Positions 5,102-5,207 of a stretch of DNA of 5,207 bases are shown piece after piece (positions within the stretch are counted from its first letter, which is position 1; each line of letters starts with the position of its first letter). The notes below the pieces were generated by a model that did not search any database, was not told the DNA's origin, and worked only from the letters and a program-made list of their open reading frames with translations. Both the position numbers and the translations under genes were made by a program. Source of the DNA: an uncultured Microbacterium sp. (GTDB lineage: Bacteria; Actinomycetota; Actinomycetes; Actinomycetales; Microbacteriaceae); NCBI GenBank assembly GCA_947647645.1, contig CANSLE010000193.1:1-5207 (forward strand), written 5' to 3'.

Positions 5102-5207
5102 CAACGACGAGGCCTGGCCCCTGGGCCGCGCGCGGGCCCAGCTGCAGGGCCTCTACATCCTGGCCGAGAACAGCCAGGGCCTGGTGATCGTCGACATGCA
5201 CGCGGCG
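5100..5207 (+). CDS. mutL: MutL C-terminal domain fragment (partial, runs off the window)
   Basis: MutL is the mismatch-repair ATPase that couples MutS to strand incision; its C-terminal domain dimerises. Frame 3 from 5100 reads TNDEAWPLGRARAQLQGL and then YILAENSQGLVIVDMHAA to the last base. This matches the start of the MutL C-terminal domain (LG.A.AQLHG.YILA.N..GLV.VD.HAAHER), in a proteobacterial style. Only 36 codons are present. The frame is open leftward only to a TGA at 5058-5060, so there is no MutL N-terminal domain here. It differs by one base from the ligD frame, so no fusion protein is made. Because most Actinobacteria lack MutS/MutL and use NucS, this piece is best explained as a chimeric join to foreign DNA. 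The short length limits certainty, but the match is specific. Confidence 0.75.

Noticed and set aside
4268..5104. Leftward open frame of 278 codons opposite ligD
   Set aside because: Antisense shadow in high-GC DNA with no recognisable motif; LigD catalytic motifs lie on the plus strand.

Overview
The window looks like chromosomal DNA of a high-GC actinobacterium, most likely a member of the Microbacteriaceae (Microbacterium-like). Grounds: strong G/C preference at third codon positions in the core genes, GTG starts, TANNNT -10 boxes lying directly in front of start codons, a tRNA with no encoded CCA, and an actinobacterial-type Ku/LigD pair whose LigD begins with the polymerase domain. The genus is an inference.

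Left part (1 to about 1140): a visibly lower-GC accessory segment. A sample of 781-840 counts 52% GC, against 73% for 1861-1920. It holds one leftward gene for a 285-residue protein of an uncharacterised actinobacterial family with an Abi/HEPN-like C-terminal half. A possible 47-codon membrane peptide faces it, and the two stop codons overlap. The segment abuts a broken tad/CpaF-type secretion ATPase gene (about 1145-1486, leftward). Only the N-terminal domain of that ATPase survives. It carries an in-frame TGA where a Trp codon is expected, and homology stops about 20 bases further on, so this looks like an old insertion or deletion boundary.

Middle part (1487-3349, rightward): a formate/nitrite transporter (FNT) family channel whose promoter contains a perfect 17-base palindrome with a GntR/FadR-type core; tRNA-Leu(UAG), whose -10 box overlaps the FNT stop codon; and a DedA-family membrane protein with a hairpin terminator lying inside the end of the convergent ku gene.

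Right part (3351-5207): the bacterial non-homologous end-joining pair, ku (leftward) and ligD (rightward), diverging from a 59-base intergenic region. ligD is intact through its polymerase domain, but at about 5100 the sequence switches into a different reading frame that encodes the start of a MutL C-terminal domain, running off the window. Actinobacteria generally lack MutL, so this junction is most simply a chimeric assembly or a contaminating join; a real rearrangement is the alternative.

Four genes (the 285-residue protein, FNT, ligD and, more weakly, ku) have a -10-like hexamer followed by exactly six bases and then the start codon, with no well-placed Shine-Dalgarno sequence. This is the geometry of leaderless transcripts. 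I see no complete novel defence system. The best leads are the Abi-like gene at the ATPase breakpoint and the putative operator in front of the FNT gene.
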